From positions 47,146 through 111,145 of the forward strand of contig NZ_JACJTB010000017.1 in NCBI RefSeq assembly GCF_014698475.1: DNA of 64,000 bases. Direction: 5' to 3'. Below are positions 1 through 10,683 of this stretch, piece after piece. Below the pieces are notes generated by a model. That model was given only the letters and a program-made list of their open reading frames with translations. It was not told the DNA's origin and ran no database searches. Source of the DNA: Nostoc spongiaeforme FACHB-130. GTDB taxonomy: Bacteria > Cyanobacteriota > Cyanobacteriia > Cyanobacteriales > Nostocaceae. The number at the start of each line of letters is the position of its first letter. Position 1 is the stretch's first letter. Made by a program: the position numbers and the translations under genes.

Positions 1-2
1 TC

Positions 3-794
3 ACAGGTATGACATTTGTCTTTAACGAACAAATTACACCAACAGCTAATTACCAAGCAAATCAAACTCTTCAAAATGCTATTAAATCTGATAAGCCAGT
101 TTTAAAACAACAAAATATTTTTTATCCCGAATACCGTGATATCCAAGAAGCCGACGGAACTAAAACTAAGATGCTGGCACGCTTATTTTATGCTGACCAG
201 TTTGACGGTAAACGCATGAAAGGTTTAACAATTATTGACCGTTCTACAGCAGGGCTGAATCAGGTGGTTGTGGCGGAATCAGCGCAATGGAATGGTTCGC
301 AAAGCGTTTGGGATTTTTACAATGGCACTATTTATTTAGTTGCGCCTAATGGTTCTTATCGCAACATTTTACGTTTTGAACAGCAGCAACTCAAACTCCC
401 CCGCACACCACTGAGTCTGGTAGAAAAAAGCCGCGACTATGGTGAAATGAATATTTCCGAATCTTTAGAACAGTTAACAGTGGAAAAATTAGGAGGCGAT
501 CGCCAAAAAATTCGCAAGCTGCAAGTCAGAATTCAACAAAAAATTGCTTTACCCTTTGTCTGTTTAGTGTTTGGCTTAGTCGGCGCAGCAATGGGAACCG
601 TCCCCCAACGCACTGGGAGAGGTACAAGTTTTGGCGTGTGCGTGATTGTGATTTTTACTTACTATTTACTATTTTTTGTTAGTGGTGCGATCGGACAAGC
701 AGGTGTGATTTCTCCCTTTTTGGGTGCTTGGTTGCCTAATTTTATTTTCTTAGGTATAGGTTTATTTTTATTGATGCGCGTAGCTAGGCGTTAG
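3..794 (+). CDS. LptF/LptG-family permease, C-terminal part (5' end outside window)
   Basis: The reading frame is open to the left edge, so about 263 residues of a protein normally near 350-390 residues are present and the N-terminal membrane helices are missing. The visible part has a beta-rich periplasmic-type segment followed by three hydrophobic helices (around IALPFVCLVFGLVGAAMG, GVCVIVIFTYYLLFF and WLPNFIFLGIGLFLLMRV), the arrangement of YjgP/YjgQ permeases. In the family, these are inner-membrane subunits of the Lpt machine that extracts lipopolysaccharide for transport to the outer membrane. Many cyanobacteria carry a single such permease, so F versus G is not assigned. The ATG at 9 is internal to the frame and probably not the start. 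Confidence 0.8.
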   Translation, partial: TGMTFVFNEQITPTANYQANQTLQNAIKSDKPVLKQQNIFYPEYRDIQEADGTKTKMLARLFYADQFDGKRMKGLTIIDRSTAGLNQVVVAESAQWNGSQSVWDFYNGTIYLVAPNGSYRNILRFEQQQLKLPRTPLSLVEKSRDYGEMNISESLEQLTVEKLGGDRQKIRKLQVRIQQKIALPFVCLVFGLVGAAMGTVPQRTGRGTSFGVCVIVIFTYYLLFFVSGAIGQAGVISPFLGAWLPNFIFLGIGLFLLMRVARR

Positions 795-891
795 GGACTC
801 CAACTAAAAAAATATCTAATTATGAGGGGTAGCAGGGGAGCAGAGGGAGAAAAAGATTCTGAGCAATATATTTGTAAACAATCAGGAGAAA

Positions 892-987
892 ATGGCAAAT
901 GAGCAACAACTTGGTAGAATCCTACTAGCCGTTCAAGAGAGATGGAGAAAAGGGTTAAGAAACATTGCAACTTTCAGACGCTTTTAG
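892..987 (+). CDS. possible 31-residue ORF, doubtful
   Basis: An ATG at 892 is preceded by AGGAG at a spacing of about 5 bases, and a 31-codon frame rich in Arg, Leu and Gln follows (starts MANEQQLGRI, ends FRRF). It would form a basic amphipathic helix. Nothing else supports it and the surrounding DNA is repeat-rich, so it could equally be chance or the relic of a longer gene. Confidence 0.2.
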   Translation: MANEQQLGRILLAVQERWRKGLRNIATFRRF

Positions 988-1179
988 TGTTTTTTGTTGC
1001 TGTGTTTCTCCCTTCACTAGTAGTCTGCCAAGATAACTTTGCGTGGTGGCAAGCTTCGGAGCAGGGAGCAGGGAGCAGAGGGGAAAGATTCTCTCCCTTG
1101 CACCCTGCCCCCTGCACCCCTGCTAAGTCTACACGGCAATGTTCGGTTGGTGAACTACTAGCATCTATAGCAGTCCTAG

Positions 1180-1266
1180 TTGATATGTAAACAGCAAAGA
1201 CAAGGGAGACAAGGAAGACAGGGTAAACAAGGGAGAGAGGTTTATAAATCATTTAGGATTGCTATA
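1180..1266 (+). repeat. dispersed repeat, copy 1 (second copy at 20512-20589)
   Basis: The segment shares its start (TTGATATGT), middle (GACAAGGGAG followed by AGGAAGACA) and end (GATTGCTATA) with 20512-20589, with several substitutions and a length difference of about 10 bases. Both copies lie in intergenic DNA next to a gene end. Confidence 0.6.
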
Positions 1267-1324
1267 CATTTGCCAATCTCTAGTTATACATTTTCCAATT
1301 TTAAAGTTTTGCGACAATTTTCTC

Positions 1325-1789
1325 ATGACAACCGCAATGTCTGATCAAAATACTGCCGATTTAGCTGCCGATGATTATGTTGTTATTGGCTTGGCAACCT
1401 GTTTTATTAAAGAAGATGGGGAAGTTCATCAAGTTGAAGTTATAGAACCAATTCCTTCTGCATCTTTAGAAACATTAATACAAGATATTCCAACTTCCTA
1501 TAAACTGGCTTGTGCCACAACTGTAGGTGCAGTGTTGGAGGGTGAAAAGCCGTTATTACCCGCAGGTTTTCCTGCATCGGCACAGTTTGGTGAAGAATTT
1601 GCCCAAAGAGTATTTGCAGCAGCGCGGACTTATAAACGCAGCGAAAGCAGCAAAAATTTAATTCCTTTGGGTACGACTTACACAAATTTCAAGTATTCTA
1701 CTGAACGTAAACGGGTGTTAAATGCTGCCAGAGTTGTCACTAAAGAAGACAATGTGAAACAGCATTCACATACACACAAGGTTCTTTAA
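1325..1789 (+). CDS. conserved-looking hypothetical protein, 154 aa
   Basis: I do not recognise a named family. The frame is open from 1259, but the first 22 codons read through apparent non-coding DNA and the ATG at 1325 gives a sensible acidic start (MTTAMSDQNTADL). The protein has no signal peptide or membrane segment. An N-terminal part with YVVIGLATCF and EVIEPIPSASLE suggests a small alpha/beta domain, and the C-terminal half is Lys/Arg/Ala-rich. It ends 13 bases before the GST gene on the same strand, so the two are probably co-transcribed. Function unknown. Confidence 0.7.
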   Translation: MTTAMSDQNTADLAADDYVVIGLATCFIKEDGEVHQVEVIEPIPSASLETLIQDIPTSYKLACATTVGAVLEGEKPLLPAGFPASAQFGEEFAQRVFAAARTYKRSESSKNLIPLGTTYTNFKYSTERKRVLNAARVVTKEDNVKQHSHTHKVL

Positions 1790-1802
1790 ATATTAAGTGG
1801 TT

Positions 1803-2360
1803 ATGCTAAAACTTTACGGTGGTGCCTTTAGTCGGGCTGCGATCGCCAAATGGTATCTCGAAGAACTAGAACTTCCCTACGAGTTTGTTCAGCTAGATAT
1901 GCAAGCAGGCGCACATTTGCAGCCCGAATACTTGCAGATTAACCCGATGGGAAAAGTCCCAGCAATAATTGATGATGACTTTCAGCTTTGGGAATCTGGG
2001 GCGATTTTGCTGTATTTGAATGAAAAGTATGGCAAATTCCCAGATTCAATAGAAAAACGTGCAGAAATCTATCAGTGGGTGTTGTTTGCTAACTCTACTC
2101 TGGCATCAGGGATTTTTAACGAATCAACCAGAGAACGGGAAGTACCCAGGTTGTTAACTCCACTAAACGAAATTTTTCAACAACAACCCTTCATTCTGGG
2201 TGATGAATTCACAGTTGCGGATGTGGCGGTGGGATCAATTCTTGCTTACATCCCGATGATGCTGAAACTAGACCTCAGTGCCTACCCAGCAGTTGGGGAA
2301 TATATTAACCGGATGTCTGAACGTCCAGCCTTTAAAAAAGGTATTGGTGGACGGAGTTAA
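1803..2360 (+). CDS. glutathione S-transferase family protein
   Basis: A 185-residue soluble protein with a thioredoxin-like N-terminal domain: LKLYGGAFSRA at the start, then a segment ending NPMGKVPAI with the conserved cis-Pro before strand 3, then the ESGAILLYL motif that binds the gamma-glutamyl part of glutathione. An all-helical C-terminal domain follows, with the FTVADVAVGS N-cap/hydrophobic staple motif. GSTs conjugate or reduce electrophiles using glutathione, and the substrate here cannot be read. The ATG at 1803 is preferred over the in-frame GTG at 1797. The gene is shorter than typical GSTs of about 200-220 residues and sits directly downstream of the hypothetical gene at 1325. 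Confidence 0.85.
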   Translation: MLKLYGGAFSRAAIAKWYLEELELPYEFVQLDMQAGAHLQPEYLQINPMGKVPAIIDDDFQLWESGAILLYLNEKYGKFPDSIEKRAEIYQWVLFANSTLASGIFNESTREREVPRLLTPLNEIFQQQPFILGDEFTVADVAVGSILAYIPMMLKLDLSAYPAVGEYINRMSERPAFKKGIGGRS

Positions 2361-2427
2361 AAGTAAAAAGTAAAAGGTAAAAAGTTAAAAGTATACTTTT
2401 GCCTTTTAACTTTTTACTTTTGCCTTT

Positions 2428-3711
2428 TTAACCAGTAATTTTGGCTAGTACTTTATCTACAGCTTGTAAAGCTTGGTCAATTTCTGCCTCGCTGACAATT
2501 AATGGTGGGACAAAGCGCACCACTTTTGGCCCGGCGGGGACAAGTAATAAACCTTCACTAATAGCGGCGTTGACAACTTCACCAGCAGTTAGAGAAATGT
2601 CAGCAGCTAACTCCATTCCATTGATTAAGCCCCAACCCCGCACTTCAGAAATATACTGGGGATATTTAGCGGCGATCGCTTTTAATCCAGTACGTAACTG
2701 TTCTCCCCTCTCACGGACATTCTGCAAAATATTTTCTTTTTCCAAGGTTTGGCAAACACTCAGCGCCACACCACAAACAAAAGGATTCCCACCAAAAGTA
2801 CTGGCGTGTTCTCCTGGCTGAAAAACATCACAGAATTTTTTACTCATCATCGCGCCAATGGGAATACCACCGCCCAAACCTTTGGCGCTGGTAAAGATAT
2901 CTGGTTCGACACCGAGATGTTCATAACCCCATAAATTACCACTGCGTCCCATTCCGACTTGCACTTCATCAAAAATCAATAAAATGCCGGTTTCATCACA
3001 AATACGCCGCAGTTTTTGGAAGTAAACCACATCACCAGGACGCACGCCGCCTTCGCCTTGCAATGGTTCTAATAAAATCGCCGCAACACGATAATCACCT
3101 TCATCTAACTCACTAATGGCTGTTTCGATGGCAGTAATATCGTTGTAAGGTACATAATGGAAACCTGGAACCAAGGGATCAAAGTATTTTTGATACTTGG
3201 GTTGTCCGGTGGCGGTAATCGTTGCTAAAGTCCGCCCGTGGAAACTAGCATTCGCCGTTAAAATAATTGGCTTTTCTATATCTAGAACTGTATGGGCATA
3301 TTTACGTGCTAGTTTAATCGCCGCTTCATTCGCCTCGGCTCCAGAGTTACAGAAAAATACGCGATCGGCACAAGAATGTTGGATAATCCATTTGGCTAAT
3401 TCCCCTTGTTCGGGAATGTAGTACAAATTAGAAACATGATGCAGCTTTTGAATTTGGCGTGTCACAGCTTCAACCATTGCTGGATGGGCGTGTCCTAGGG
3501 TGCAAGTGGCAATTCCCGCCACAAAATCTAGGTATTCCCGCCCCTGTGTATCCCAAACACGGCATCCTGCACCTTTTTCTAAGGCTAAAGGAAACCGACC
3601 ATAAGTTGACATCACGGCTGCGTTAAAACTATCCGAATCAAAAGGAATAGATGACACTGAACCTGATGCTGGGGGGATGCTGGCTTCTTCAACTAGAGTT
3701 GGTAAGCTCAC
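2428..3711 (-). CDS. argD: acetylornithine aminotransferase
   Basis: A 427-residue class III PLP aminotransferase. Visible landmarks are the FCNSGAEANEAAIKLAR phosphate-binding segment, GRTLATITATGQ, LLEPLQGEGG, the Asp of IFDEVQVGMGR that contacts the PLP nitrogen, and the Schiff-base Lys in TSAKGLGGGIP. ArgD converts N-acetylglutamate semialdehyde to N-acetylornithine in arginine synthesis and often also serves lysine synthesis. About 40 residues precede the usual family start (YGRFPLALEKG), which is normal for cyanobacteria. The preceding step (argC) is also in this window, 7 kb away, but not in an operon with it. The gene is convergent with the GST gene. Confidence 0.95.
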   Translation of the reverse strand: MSLPTLVEEASIPPASGSVSSIPFDSDSFNAAVMSTYGRFPLALEKGAGCRVWDTQGREYLDFVAGIATCTLGHAHPAMVEAVTRQIQKLHHVSNLYYIPEQGELAKWIIQHSCADRVFFCNSGAEANEAAIKLARKYAHTVLDIEKPIILTANASFHGRTLATITATGQPKYQKYFDPLVPGFHYVPYNDITAIETAISELDEGDYRVAAILLEPLQGEGGVRPGDVVYFQKLRRICDETGILLIFDEVQVGMGRSGNLWGYEHLGVEPDIFTSAKGLGGGIPIGAMMSKKFCDVFQPGEHASTFGGNPFVCGVALSVCQTLEKENILQNVRERGEQLRTGLKAIAAKYPQYISEVRGWGLINGMELAADISLTAGEVVNAAISEGLLLVPAGPKVVRFVPPLIVSEAEIDQALQAVDKVLAKITG

Positions 3712-3943
3712 TAACCGCTCCTCCTGAAAATTTTTAATTCTACACTCACTTACTAGTTTCCTCGAAATTGTTAAAAATTTCTTGTGATTGATCGCAAATC
3801 ATGATTTCTTTTAGGCTAACGCTTAAATATCCTTAAATCAGCCATCAGTTATCAGTGATCAGTTATCAGGCGGATGGCAGGTAATTTAGACCGCCACCAA
3901 CGCTGTTAACCAATTGGTGCGCCTTTTCGCCCAGGGATTTTAC

Positions 3944-3978
3944 TGTTAACTGTTAACTGTTAACTGTTAACTGTTAAA
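3944..3978 (+). repeat. TGTTAAC heptad run, five units
   Basis: Five head-to-tail 7-base units, the last with one change, end 2 bases before the ATG at 3981. Short-tandem heptads are common in Nostoc-type genomes. Here they occupy the place where a ribosome binding site would be expected. The preceding 100 bases also contain repeated ATCAGTTATCAG words. Confidence 0.85.
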
Positions 3979-3980
3979 CC

Positions 3981-5045
3981 ATGTATTCCACTCTTGAGAG
4001 AAAATATCAACGTATCCAAAAAGAGCTAATGGCAGGAGCGATCGCCCTTGGGGGTGTGTTCCTGATTGGCACTTTATGGTACAGATTTGTAGAGGGTTGG
4101 TCATGGGAAAATGCCGCTTACATGACAGTGATTACCTTAGCTACGGTGGGATATGGGGAAACACAGCCACTAGGCAGCCGAGGACGCTTGTTTACCATTG
4201 CCCTAATTTTATTGGGCGTAGTTAATATTGGTTACATAGTCAATCGATTTACAGAAGCCATCATCGAAGGCTACTTTCAAGAAGGAATTCGGCTACGACA
4301 ACAGAGGCGCTTAATGGAATCCTTGACCGAACATTATATTATTTGTGGATTTAGTCGCACTGGTCGGCAAATTGCCAGAGAATTTCGGGCGGAAGGCGTA
4401 CCTTTTGTGGTCATAGATTCGGAGTTTGAATCTGTGCAAAGGGCGCAAGGAGAAGGTTATATAGTATACCAAGGTGATGCTACTTTAGATGATACGCTTT
4501 TCCATGTGGGGATTGAAAGAGCAATTTGTATAGTTGCTGCCCTACCTTCGGATGCGGAAAATTTATATACAGTATTATCGGCAAAAACATTAAATCCAGA
4601 TATTCGGGCGATCGCTCGCGCCAGTACGGAAGAAGCGTTACAAAAATTACAGCGTGGTGGGGCAGATGCCGTAATTTCACCATACATTACCGGGGGGAAG
4701 CGGATGGCCGCAGCCGCCTTGAGACCGCAAGTATTAGACTTTGTAGATGGCATTCTTTCGGGTGCAGACCGACAGTTGTATATGGAAGAATTTTTACTTG
4801 ATTCGAGCTTATCTCCCTTTGTCGGACAAACCTTGCAAAAAGCCAAACTGCGATCGCAAACTGGTGCATTAGTCTTAGCCATTCGCCGCGTTGATGGTAA
4901 TCTTATTGGCGGCCCCACTGGTGATACTGTATTAATGCCAGGAGATACCTTAATTTGTATGGGGACAGCCGAACAGTTGCGGAGTCTGAACCAAGTTCTG
5001 GTTCCCATTGGTTCGCAAATATTACGCAAGCCGAAAAATCAGTGA
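3981..5045 (+). CDS. two-helix potassium channel with RCK (TrkA-N/TrkA-C) domain
   Basis: A 354-residue protein with one membrane helix near residues 18-36, a pore loop carrying the K+ selectivity filter in TVGYGETQP, a second helix near 68-90 (LFTIALILLGVVNIGYI), then a cytosolic RCK domain starting HYIICGFSRTGRQIA, a Rossmann fold of the NAD/nucleotide-binding type, and a C-terminal TrkA-C domain (around SPFVGQTLQKAKL to LICMGTAEQL). This is the MthK-like layout, a ligand-gated K+ channel in the cytoplasmic membrane. No good Shine-Dalgarno sequence precedes the ATG, because a heptad repeat abuts it. Met17 is an alternative start but would clip the first helix. Confidence 0.9.
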   Translation: MYSTLERKYQRIQKELMAGAIALGGVFLIGTLWYRFVEGWSWENAAYMTVITLATVGYGETQPLGSRGRLFTIALILLGVVNIGYIVNRFTEAIIEGYFQEGIRLRQQRRLMESLTEHYIICGFSRTGRQIAREFRAEGVPFVVIDSEFESVQRAQGEGYIVYQGDATLDDTLFHVGIERAICIVAALPSDAENLYTVLSAKTLNPDIRAIARASTEEALQKLQRGGADAVISPYITGGKRMAAAALRPQVLDFVDGILSGADRQLYMEEFLLDSSLSPFVGQTLQKAKLRSQTGALVLAIRRVDGNLIGGPTGDTVLMPGDTLICMGTAEQLRSLNQVLVPIGSQILRKPKNQ

Positions 5046-5211
5046 TAGGGGATAGGTAACAGGAAAAATTAACCGCAGATGGACGCGGATGTATGCTGAA
5101 TGTAATTTGGGCGATCGCTATTTTCTTCCCCTAAACTGCTATCCTTGCAAAAATAATAATATTCATATAAATCTACTCCTGCCTTCTACAGAGTCATCTA
5201 CCTAAAACTCT

Positions 5212-6684
5212 ATGCTTACCCAAGATAAACAACAACGGAATTGGCAACCTATCATCAACGCATTTGAAGCTGTCCTTGGTAAAAATGGTGTAGTTCAACG
5301 CCGCGAAGAATTGATTACCTATGAGTGTGATGGTTTAACTAGCTATCGTCAACGTCCGGCTGTGGCTGTATTACCCAGAACCACAGAACAAGTCGCGGCG
5401 GTGGTAAAAATCTGTAATCAGTATTCTGTTCCTTTTATCGCACGGGGTTCTGGGACAGGATTATCTGGTGGTGCTTTACCATTAGAAGATTCTGTATTGA
5501 TTGTCACTTCATTAATGCGACAAATCCTCAGCGTTGATTTAGAAAACCAGCGCATTGTTGTGCAGCCAGGAGTAATTAATAGTTGGGTAACGCAAACCGT
5601 TAGCGGTGCCGGATTTTATTATGCGCCAGATCCTTCCAGCCAAATTATCTGTTCAATTGGCGGTAATGTCGCCGAGAATTCCGGTGGGGTGCATTGTTTA
5701 AAATATGGTGTCACCACCAATCACGTTTTTGGGTTAAAAATTGTCACCCCAGAAGGAGAAATTGTTGATTTAGGTGGACAAATCCCCGAAACACCAGGAT
5801 ATGATTTAACAGGTATATTTGTTGGTTCTGAAGGTACGTTAGGAATCGCCACAGAAATTACCCTCAGAATTCTCAAAAGTGCCGAATCAATTTGTGTATT
5901 ATTGGCAGATTTTACAAGTGTAGAAGCTGCGGGGGCTAGTGTTTCTGATATCATCAGTGCCGGGATAATTCCTGGTGGCATGGAAATGATGGATAATCTC
6001 AGCATCAATGCTGTTGAGGATGTTGTCGCAACTAATTGTTATCCGCGAGATGCGACTGCTATTCTGCTAGTAGAAATTGATGGTTTAGAAGTCGAAGTTG
6101 CAGTTTTAAAACAAAGAATTACCGAAATTTGTCAACAAAATGGCGCACGGAATGTCACCTCTGCAAGTGACCCAGAAACCCGCTTAAAATTGTGGAAAGG
6201 AAGAAAAGCGGCCTTTGCTGCGGCTGGACATTTAAGCCCTGATTATTATGTACAAGACGGCGTGATTCCCCGTACACAATTGCCTTATGTTTTGCAAGAA
6301 ATTGAAAACTTAAGTCAAAAATTTGGTTATAAAATTGCTAACGTCTTTCACGCTGGTGATGGTAATCTCCATCCCTTAGTGCTTTATGATAATTCTGTCC
6401 CTGGTGCATTAGAAAAAGTTGAAGAATTGGGCGGAGAAATTCTCAAGCTTTGTGTAAAAGTGGGTGGTAGTCTTTCTGGTGAACATGGCATTGGTTCTGA
6501 TAAAAAATGTTATATGCCAGAAATGTTTAACAGCATCGATTTAGAAACAATGCAATGGGTGAGACAAGTATTTAATCCCCAAGGTTTAGCCAACCCAGAC
6601 AAAATTTTCCCCACACCCCGCACCTGTGGCGAAGCAGCAAAAGCTATGAATCACAAGCAGTTTGAAGGCGTAGAAAGATATTAG
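5212..6684 (+). CDS. glcD: FAD-linked oxidase, glycolate dehydrogenase subunit GlcD-like
   Basis: A 490-residue protein with an N-terminal FAD-binding PCMH domain (RGSGTGLSGGALP, PDPSSQIICSIGGNVAENSGG, GYDLTGIFVGSEGTLGI) and a C-terminal FAD-oxidase domain ending with FHAGDGNLHPL, GGSLSGEHGIG and FNPQGLANPDKIFP. This matches GlcD and the related D-lactate dehydrogenases. In cyanobacteria such proteins oxidise the photorespiratory product glycolate to glyoxylate. No GlcE or GlcF partner is adjacent, so D-lactate or another 2-hydroxyacid remains possible as substrate. The gene is monocistronic by position. Confidence 0.88.
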   Translation: MLTQDKQQRNWQPIINAFEAVLGKNGVVQRREELITYECDGLTSYRQRPAVAVLPRTTEQVAAVVKICNQYSVPFIARGSGTGLSGGALPLEDSVLIVTSLMRQILSVDLENQRIVVQPGVINSWVTQTVSGAGFYYAPDPSSQIICSIGGNVAENSGGVHCLKYGVTTNHVFGLKIVTPEGEIVDLGGQIPETPGYDLTGIFVGSEGTLGIATEITLRILKSAESICVLLADFTSVEAAGASVSDIISAGIIPGGMEMMDNLSINAVEDVVATNCYPRDATAILLVEIDGLEVEVAVLKQRITEICQQNGARNVTSASDPETRLKLWKGRKAAFAAAGHLSPDYYVQDGVIPRTQLPYVLQEIENLSQKFGYKIANVFHAGDGNLHPLVLYDNSVPGALEKVEELGGEILKLCVKVGGSLSGEHGIGSDKKCYMPEMFNSIDLETMQWVRQVFNPQGLANPDKIFPTPRTCGEAAKAMNHKQFEGVERY

Positions 6685-7084
6685 TTTTCAGAAATTAGCG
6701 AATAGAATGATCTGAGATATTGGTATTCTCAATTTAACAGTCATCAGTCTTCAAAGAAACTGATAACTGTTGACTGCTCACTGATTTATGCTGTCTCCAA
6801 CATAGACCAATACGGTTCAGTTAAGAGAATAGTAGGTTGGGTGTAGCGATAGCGTAACCCAACAAAGTATGCGTGAATGTTGGGTTCCGTTCCTCCACCC
6901 AACCTACACCAGTCTAAGTTGTTGCCTTAACTGAACTTTATTGCAACATAGACAGCAAAGATTTCAACTCTTTTAGCCCCCATAAAGTGTACAGCACTCA
7001 GAGAGAACTTGCGTGGGCGGGTTCCCAGCGTTGAGCAAAGTTCGGGGATTTCCCCCGCCCTGGCAAACTTCGGTGACTCAGCAC
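6685..7084. other. intergenic region with nested inverted repeats
   Basis: About 400 bases between convergent genes glcD and chlM with no ORF. It contains the inverted-repeat element at 6815-6936. Bases 7006-7080 carry a second repeat family (GGGCGGGTTCCC, GTTGAGCAAA, CTTCGGTGACTCAGC) that recurs near 59950-60012. Confidence 0.6.
6815..6936. repeat. MITE-like element, 122 bp, nested terminal inverted repeats
   Basis: The outer 11-base arms GTTCAGTTAAG (6815-6825) and CTTAACTGAAC (6926-6936) are perfect inverted repeats. Just inside them lie a second perfect pair, GTAGGTTGGGTG (6832-6843) and CACCCAACCTAC (6896-6907), and a third AACCCAAC/GTTGGGTT pair. There is no coding capacity. The structure looks like a non-autonomous miniature transposon, but target-site duplications could not be established by eye. 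Confidence 0.7.
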
Positions 7085-7771
7085 TTACTTGCGTGTTGCT
7101 TCTAGTAAGCGAGAGAAATAGAAGCGAGTTTTAGTCATTTCCTGACGCTGGACTGTAAAGCCATTTTTCTCGATAATCTTAACTACATCAGCTTCACGGT
7201 GCAGATAAGCGCGAGTTGTTTTGCTGGCACCAGGGAAGAAACTACCAATTTTTTTGAGTAAACTGAGAGCGCAAGTTTTGGGTGCAAAACTGATGATTAT
7301 CCGTGATTCTGCCAAAGAACAAAGGTGAGAAATCATTTCATCGGCTTTGTCTTGGGGGTAGTGGATAAGTACATCCAAGCAAATTACGGTGTGGTAATTG
7401 CCTGTCAAAGATTCTAAATCTTGGACAGCAAAAGTTGGGTTGGAGGCGTTTCCTAAAGCTTGTATAGCTCTTTGTTTGCCTTCTTCCACCATTTTTTCAG
7501 AAATATCGCTGGCAAAAACCTTAGCCCCTTCCGTTGCCAAGGGAATGCTCAGGCTACCTACACCGCAGCCAGCATCACAGATTGATAGCTCAGATAAATT
7601 GCCATCATTTTTCAGCCAGCCGATAACTTTATCCACTGTTTGTTGATGACCATAGCGGATGTCTAGCTGGACTTTATTGACTTCGCCATCGCCATAAATC
7701 CGCTTCCATCGGTCAAACCCTGTGGAATTGAAATACTCACGAACAATCGTTTTATCGTCGGCTGCGTTCAT
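7085..7771 (-). CDS. chlM: magnesium protoporphyrin IX methyltransferase
   Basis: A 228-residue class I methyltransferase. It starts with the family-typical REYFNSTGFDRWKRIYG segment, followed by the SAM-binding motif I (ICDAGCGVGSLSIPLA), an acidic motif II (VFASDISEKMV) and VICLDVLIHYPQ. The C-terminal half has the ChlM-type IISFAPKTCALSLLKKIGSFFPGASKTTRAY region. ChlM transfers a methyl group from SAM to the 13-propionate of Mg-protoporphyrin IX, the step after Mg-chelatase in chlorophyll a synthesis, and acts at or near membranes. Length agrees with cyanobacterial orthologues. It is convergent with glcD and not in an operon. Confidence 0.95.
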   Translation of the reverse strand: MNAADDKTIVREYFNSTGFDRWKRIYGDGEVNKVQLDIRYGHQQTVDKVIGWLKNDGNLSELSICDAGCGVGSLSIPLATEGAKVFASDISEKMVEEGKQRAIQALGNASNPTFAVQDLESLTGNYHTVICLDVLIHYPQDKADEMISHLCSLAESRIIISFAPKTCALSLLKKIGSFFPGASKTTRAYLHREADVVKIIEKNGFTVQRQEMTKTRFYFSRLLEATRK

Positions 7772-9555
<1,784 letters not shown>

Positions 9556-9624
9556 GGGCTAGGGACTGGGGGCTAGAGACTAGGGAATTTTTCTACTCCC
9601 CACTCCCAACTCCCCACTCCCTAA

Positions 9625-10683
9625 CTATGGATAGAATCCCAACTTAGGTAACCCCAAGGTTTCATCCCAACCCATCATTAAGTTCAAACACTGTATTGCT
9701 TGACCCGCTTGGCCTTTAATTAGGTTGTCAATTGCTGACATCACAATTACCCGACCTGTACGCGGGTCAGCTTCTACACCGATGTAACAAAGATTGCTAC
9801 CGCAAGCCCACTTGGTTTGGGGATAAACACCACTTTCGCAGATTTTGACCCAAGGGGAATTGCGGTAAAAAGCATTGTAAATTGTAATTAAATCATCTCT
9901 CGCCAAGCCGGGATCGCGCAGTGTAGCGTAGACAGTCGCCAAAATGCCGCGCACCATTGGGATGAGGTGGGGTGTAAATTGTACAGTCACTTCATGACCG
10001 GCTAAGTCGCTACAAATCTGCTCAATTTCTGGGGTGTGACGGTGACGCACAACACCATAAGCAGCTAGAGAATTATCAGCTTCTGCCAGTAATAAATTGA
10101 CTTTTGCTTGTCTTCCACCGCCTGATGTGCCAGACTTGGCATCGATAATGGCGGTTTCTGGCACAATTAAGCCTTGTTTTAAAAGTGGTGATAATGCTAA
10201 CAAGCTGGCGGTGGGATAGCAGCCAGGACAACCAATTAATTGGGCTTCGGCAATGCGATCGCGGTAAAGTTCCGGTAAACCATAAACAGCCGTCGCCGCC
10301 GCAGTGCGATCGCTTCTTTCTTGTCCATACCAACTGGTGTAAGTTGCCAAATCACTAAACCGATAATCCGCACTCAGATCCAGAACCTTACAGCCTTTTT
10401 CTAATAATTGCGGTGTAATTTGGCAAGCCAGACCATTTGGCAGAGACAAAAATACAACTTCACAGCGATGAGCAATTACCTCTGGCTCTACCGCCTCAAT
10501 TGGCAAATTTACTGTATGAGCCAAATGTGGGTACAAATCCCCAAAAGATTTTCCCGCACTGCTTTCACCGCCTAAATAAACTAGTTCCACTTCTGGATGT
10601 TCCATCAGTAATCGAACTAGCTGCACTCCACCATAGCCTGACGCGCCAACAATCCCAACGGGTACGCGCCTAAAATTGCCCAT
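9625..10683 (-). CDS. argC: N-acetyl-gamma-glutamyl-phosphate reductase
   Basis: A 352-residue protein with an N-terminal NADP-binding fold ([19 protein letters not shown]) and the catalytic cysteine in [11 protein letters not shown], then the family segments [11 protein letters not shown] and [10 protein letters not shown]. ArgC reduces N-acetylglutamyl phosphate to the semialdehyde, the substrate of ArgD, in arginine synthesis. The C-terminus ([20 protein letters not shown]) carries the conserved GQA-Q-N-M region. It is a single gene, divergent from ribBA across a 394-base gap that contains a transposon-like repeat. Confidence 0.97.
   Translation of the reverse strand: MGNFRRVPVGIVGASGYGGVQLVRLLMEHPEVELVYLGGESSAGKSFGDLYPHLAHTVNLPIEAVEPEVIAHRCEVVFLSLPNGLACQITPQLLEKGCKVLDLSADYRFSDLATYTSWYGQERSDRTAAATAVYGLPELYRDRIAEAQLIGCPGCYPTASLLALSPLLKQGLIVPETAIIDAKSGTSGGGRQAKVNLLLAEADNSLAAYGVVRHRHTPEIEQICSDLAGHEVTVQFTPHLIPMVRGILATVYATLRDPGLARDDLITIYNAFYRNSPWVKICESGVYPQTKWACGSNLCYIGVEADPRTGRVIVMSAIDNLIKGQAGQAIQCLNLMMGWDETLGLPKLGFYP

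Larger units (their letters stand above)
795..1324. other. intergenic region rich in low-complexity repeats
   Basis: About 530 bases without a convincing conserved gene. It holds runs of GGGAGCAG-type repeats, whose translation creates apparent ORFs on both strands, and from 1180 to 1266 an element that recurs at 20512-20589 (begins TTGATATGT, contains GACAAGGGAG, ends GATTGCTATA). A possible 31-codon ORF is listed separately. Confidence 0.6.

Noticed and set aside
942..1252. Overlapping ORFs on both strands of 82 and 92 codons
   Set aside because: Both are translations of GGGAGCAG-type repeat DNA. Composition is not protein-like and neither has a convincing start site.
3831..3980. CRISPR-like array
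   Set aside because: The repeats are 7-base tandem units and ATCAGTTATCAG words with no regular 20-40 base repeats and unique spacers.
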